Origin: Nocardioidaceae bacterium
GTDB taxonomy: Bacteria; Actinomycetota; Actinomycetes; Propionibacteriales; Nocardioidaceae
Length of the DNA: 5,343 bases
Direction: 5' to 3'
NCBI GenBank assembly: GCA_025965395.1
Contig: JAOPXA010000056.1
Location: 1 to 5,343, forward strand
Made by a program: the position numbers and the translations under genes. Below the pieces are notes generated by a model that was given only the letters and a program-made list of their open reading frames with translations, was not told where the DNA came from and ran no database searches. Positions 3,351-5,343 of this stretch are shown here, piece after piece. Numbering within the stretch: position 1 is the stretch's first letter; each line of letters begins with the position of its first letter.

Positions 3351-5343
3351 CTAGACGCAGTTAGGTGGAACACCCGTCTTCGGTGGCGTACAGGTCGGCG
3401 CTGGTGGAGAGGGAGATGGCGTCGGGCTGGTCGTCGGAGGCGGTGTGGGTGTAGGCGTGGGTGTGGGCGTGGGGATGGGCGTCGGGGTGGGGGTGGGCGT
3501 CGGCACCGGGACGCACTTGGTCTTCTTCTTGTTCAGACGCTCATCCGCCCCACACTTCGGCGTCTTGGGCTTCGGCTTGTATTCCGTGCCCTTGTCGGCC
3601 TTGATGTTGGCCGGCGGCGGGAATGCTTCGCACGACTTGCCCGCAGTCGCGGCGCGCATGAAGTTGGCAAACGTACGGGCGGGGTACTGGCCGCCAAAGA
3701 ACGTCGGCATGTAGCCATCGAGACGCCCGTTGCCGTTCTTGCCCCGGGAGTATGAGACAGCAGTCGCAAGCCGCGGCGTGAATCCGACGAACCACGAGGA
3801 CGACACGTAGTCCGACCCTCCCTTGGGGTCTGTGAACGTCGCCGTGCCGGTCTTGCCGGCGGTTGCACACTGGGTCGCACCATTGGTGCCCGTGCCGCCC
3901 GACTTCACGACTTGCTGAAGGGCGTAGCTCACATCTGCGGCGACGTCCTTGGGGAAGCCCTGCTTGGTCTCCTTCTTGTGCTGGTAGGCGGTGCTGCCGC
4001 CCGGCTCCGTGACCTTCTGGATCACGTAGACCTCAGCGGTCTTGCCCTCGGCCGCAAACGTCGCATAGCCATTGGCCATGTTGACGGGAGAGACCGGCGC
4101 GAATCCAAGGGACGTCACGGGGATGTCCTCGCCGAAACCGTCGAGGGTCTTCTGTGGGATACCCGCAGCGAGCGCCGCAGCCTTGACCTTCTCGGGACCG
4201 TCGTCCATCTGTTCGGTAAGGTCCATGAACGCCGTGTTGACCGAATGCTTCGTGGCGTTGAGCAGGTCGAGGGAGCCGTACGACTTGCCGCCGCTGTCAC
4301 CCTGGTTGGCAACTTTGTCACCGTTGGGGAACTCATACGGCGAGTCCCCATCGAGCTTGGTCTTGAGGCTGTAACCGTCTTCCAGTGCGGCGGCCACGGC
4401 GAACGCCTTGAAGGTCGATCCTGGCTGCGCACCCAGCATGGCCCAGTTGAGCTGGCTCTTGAGGTAGTCCGGTCCGCCATACATGGCACGCAACGCACCC
4501 GTGCCCGGCTCGACCGCCGCTATGCCGACGTGCAGTTCCTTGAGGCCGTCGGGCCGCTCTTCCTTGACGGCCGCAACAGCTGCCTTCTGATCCTTGTAGT
4601 CAAAGGTCGTGACGATCTTGAGTCCGCCGCCGTTGATCTGCGAGTCGGTGAACCCGACTTGGCGCATGTAGCGCTCCGTGGTGCTGAGCAGGAAGCCTTT
4701 GGTGCCACCGAATCGGTTGGTCGTCACCTTCTTGGCGAACGTCGGCAGCTCACCCTTGACCGCGCTGGCCTCCGCCTGCGTGACCGCACCCATGGAGACC
4801 ATGCCGTTGAGCACATACTGGTAGCGGCCGATCATGTTGCCGGGACCGGATTCGGAGTACGGGTCATTGGCGGACGGGTTGTTGATGATGACCGCAAGCG
4901 CTGCCGACTGCGCCAGCGTGAGCTCGGAGGCCGGCACGCGGAAGTAGGTCTGCGCCGCCGCCTCGATGCCGTAGGCGCCGTTGCCGAAGTAGATCGTGTT
5001 GAGGTAACCCTCGAGGATCTCCTTCTTGGTCAGCTGATTGTGGATCTTGAGCGACAGGATGGCTTCCTTCGCCTTGCGCGTGATGGAGCGCTCCTGCGTG
5101 AGATAGAGGATCTTGACGTACTGCTGGGTGATCGTCGACGCGCCTTGGGTCGAATCGCTCGTCGCGTTATTGCGCGCGGCACGAATAATGCCCTTGATAT
5201 CGATGCCGCGGTTGGTATAGAACGAGCGATCCTCGGCGGCGATCACGGCGTTCTGGATCGAGTCAGGCATCTCATTGATGGAGATGCTCTCGCGGTTCTG
5301 GGTCAGGAACGTGCCGATCTTGTGCTTGCCGTCGGAGTAGTAC
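3351..5343 (-). CDS. Class A penicillin-binding protein (bifunctional transglycosylase/transpeptidase), N-terminus missing
   Basis: The last 663 residues of a membrane-anchored enzyme that polymerises lipid II and cross-links stem peptides outside the membrane. The frame stays open to the right edge, and the codons before the internal ATG at 5270 encode family-typical sequence (YYSDGKHKIGTF), so the start and the expected transmembrane anchor lie outside. Numbering from the edge, the GT51 glycosyltransferase shows catalytic Glu37 in EDRSFYTNRG (37-46), GASTITQQ (67-74), RKAKEA (89-94) and KKEILEGYLNTIYFG (106-120). The transpeptidase shows the acylated Ser309 in STFK (309-312), SVN (367-369) and KTGT (497-500). 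All three beta-lactam-binding motifs are intact. After about residue 570 comes a basic Lys/Pro segment, then a Thr-Pro repeat tail with four cysteines. It is convergent with the femX operon. PonA-like by type; which of several class A paralogues it is remains open. Confidence 0.95.
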   Translation of the reverse strand, partial: YYSDGKHKIGTFLTQNRESISINEMPDSIQNAVIAAEDRSFYTNRGIDIKGIIRAARNNATSDSTQGASTITQQYVKILYLTQERSITRKAKEAILSLKIHNQLTKKEILEGYLNTIYFGNGAYGIEAAAQTYFRVPASELTLAQSAALAVIINNPSANDPYSESGPGNMIGRYQYVLNGMVSMGAVTQAEASAVKGELPTFAKKVTTNRFGGTKGFLLSTTERYMRQVGFTDSQINGGGLKIVTTFDYKDQKAAVAAVKEERPDGLKELHVGIAAVEPGTGALRAMYGGPDYLKSQLNWAMLGAQPGSTFKAFAVAAALEDGYSLKTKLDGDSPYEFPNGDKVANQGDSGGKSYGSLDLLNATKHSVNTAFMDLTEQMDDGPEKVKAAALAAGIPQKTLDGFGEDIPVTSLGFAPVSPVNMANGYATFAAEGKTAEVYVIQKVTEPGGSTAYQHKKETKQGFPKDVAADVSYALQQVVKSGGTGTNGATQCATAGKTGTATFTDPKGGSDYVSSSWFVGFTPRLATAVSYSRGKNGNGRLDGYMPTFFGGQYPARTFANFMRAATAGKSCEAFPPPANIKADKGTEYKPKPKTPKCGADERLNKKKTKCVPVPTPTPTPTPIPTPTPTPTPTPPPTTSPTPSPSPPAPTCTPPKTGVPPNCV
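3435..3503 (-). repeat. Hexanucleotide-type repeat encoding a Thr-Pro tract in the penicillin-binding protein tail
   Basis: On the coding (minus) strand the sequence is an imperfect tandem of CCN ACN units giving (Pro-Thr)n with one Pro-Ile step, about 10 units long, ending in a Pro run. Third positions vary (C, A, G), so it is old enough to have diverged at the DNA level while the dipeptide pattern is kept. Such tracts can change length by slippage and usually form an extended, flexible spacer outside the membrane. On the plus strand the same DNA reads as a Gly-Val repeat, which is a shadow. Confidence 0.8.

Noticed and set aside
3435..3503. Possible CRISPR-like or satellite repeat
   Set aside because: The units are only six bases, in frame and without spacers. 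They encode a Thr-Pro tract.
3445..3714. Plus-strand open frame with a Gly-Val repeat
   Set aside because: It is the complement of the Thr-Pro repeat tail of the penicillin-binding protein, and the repeat pattern comes from that coding sequence.
4072..4374. Plus-strand open frame of 100 codons inside the penicillin-binding protein gene
   Set aside because: It is antisense to the intact transpeptidase domain and has no recognisable features.
5268..5270. ATG at 5270 as the start of the penicillin-binding protein
   Set aside because: The frame continues upstream to the window edge with typical family sequence (YYSDGKHKIGTF), and a start here would remove the membrane anchor and the front of the glycosyltransferase domain.

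Overview
The window is high-GC DNA with a tightly packed, actinobacterial style of gene layout. It holds five protein-coding genes, two of which run off an edge, and no RNA genes, CRISPR arrays or insertion sequences that I can see. A FemX-type lipid II aminoacyltransferase beside an alanine-racemase-like gene and a bifunctional penicillin-binding protein, plus an IdeR/DtxR-like iron box, all fit an Actinomycetota chromosome. Taxa with an interpeptide bridge, such as Propionibacteriales or Streptomyces relatives, are plausible, but the species cannot be read from the sequence.

Left part (1-1071, minus strand): an iron-uptake unit. A siderophore-interacting flavoprotein reductase (151-1038) is preceded by a strong ribosome binding site and a 15/19 match to the IdeR/DtxR operator (1053-1071). 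After a 69-base gap comes the first 27 codons of a gene starting with a signal peptide (1-81, runs off the left edge). It may belong to the same iron-regulated transcript.

Middle part (1107-3271, plus strand): a two-gene operon for peptidoglycan precursor modification. A FemABX protein starts at a GTG whose -10-like hexamer lies 6 bases upstream, which suggests a leaderless mRNA. It is translationally coupled (1-base overlap, TGATG) to a divergent fold-type III PLP protein related to alanine racemase. That protein keeps the PLP lysine and the probable catalytic tyrosine but has a changed C-terminal domain.

Right part (3272-5343): a 79-base convergent intergenic region contains a perfect 16-bp inverted repeat (3297-3345). 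It is followed by a class A penicillin-binding protein on the minus strand, whose N-terminus lies beyond the right edge. Its visible part holds the glycosyltransferase and transpeptidase domains and a Thr-Pro repeat tail with four cysteines.

Taken together, the centre and right are a cell-wall locus: FemX loads bridge residues on lipid II, the racemase-like protein may act on an amino acid of the precursor, and the penicillin-binding protein polymerises and cross-links it. The left is iron acquisition. I see no clearly new multi-gene system. The least explained items are the racemase-like partner of FemX and the intergenic palindrome.
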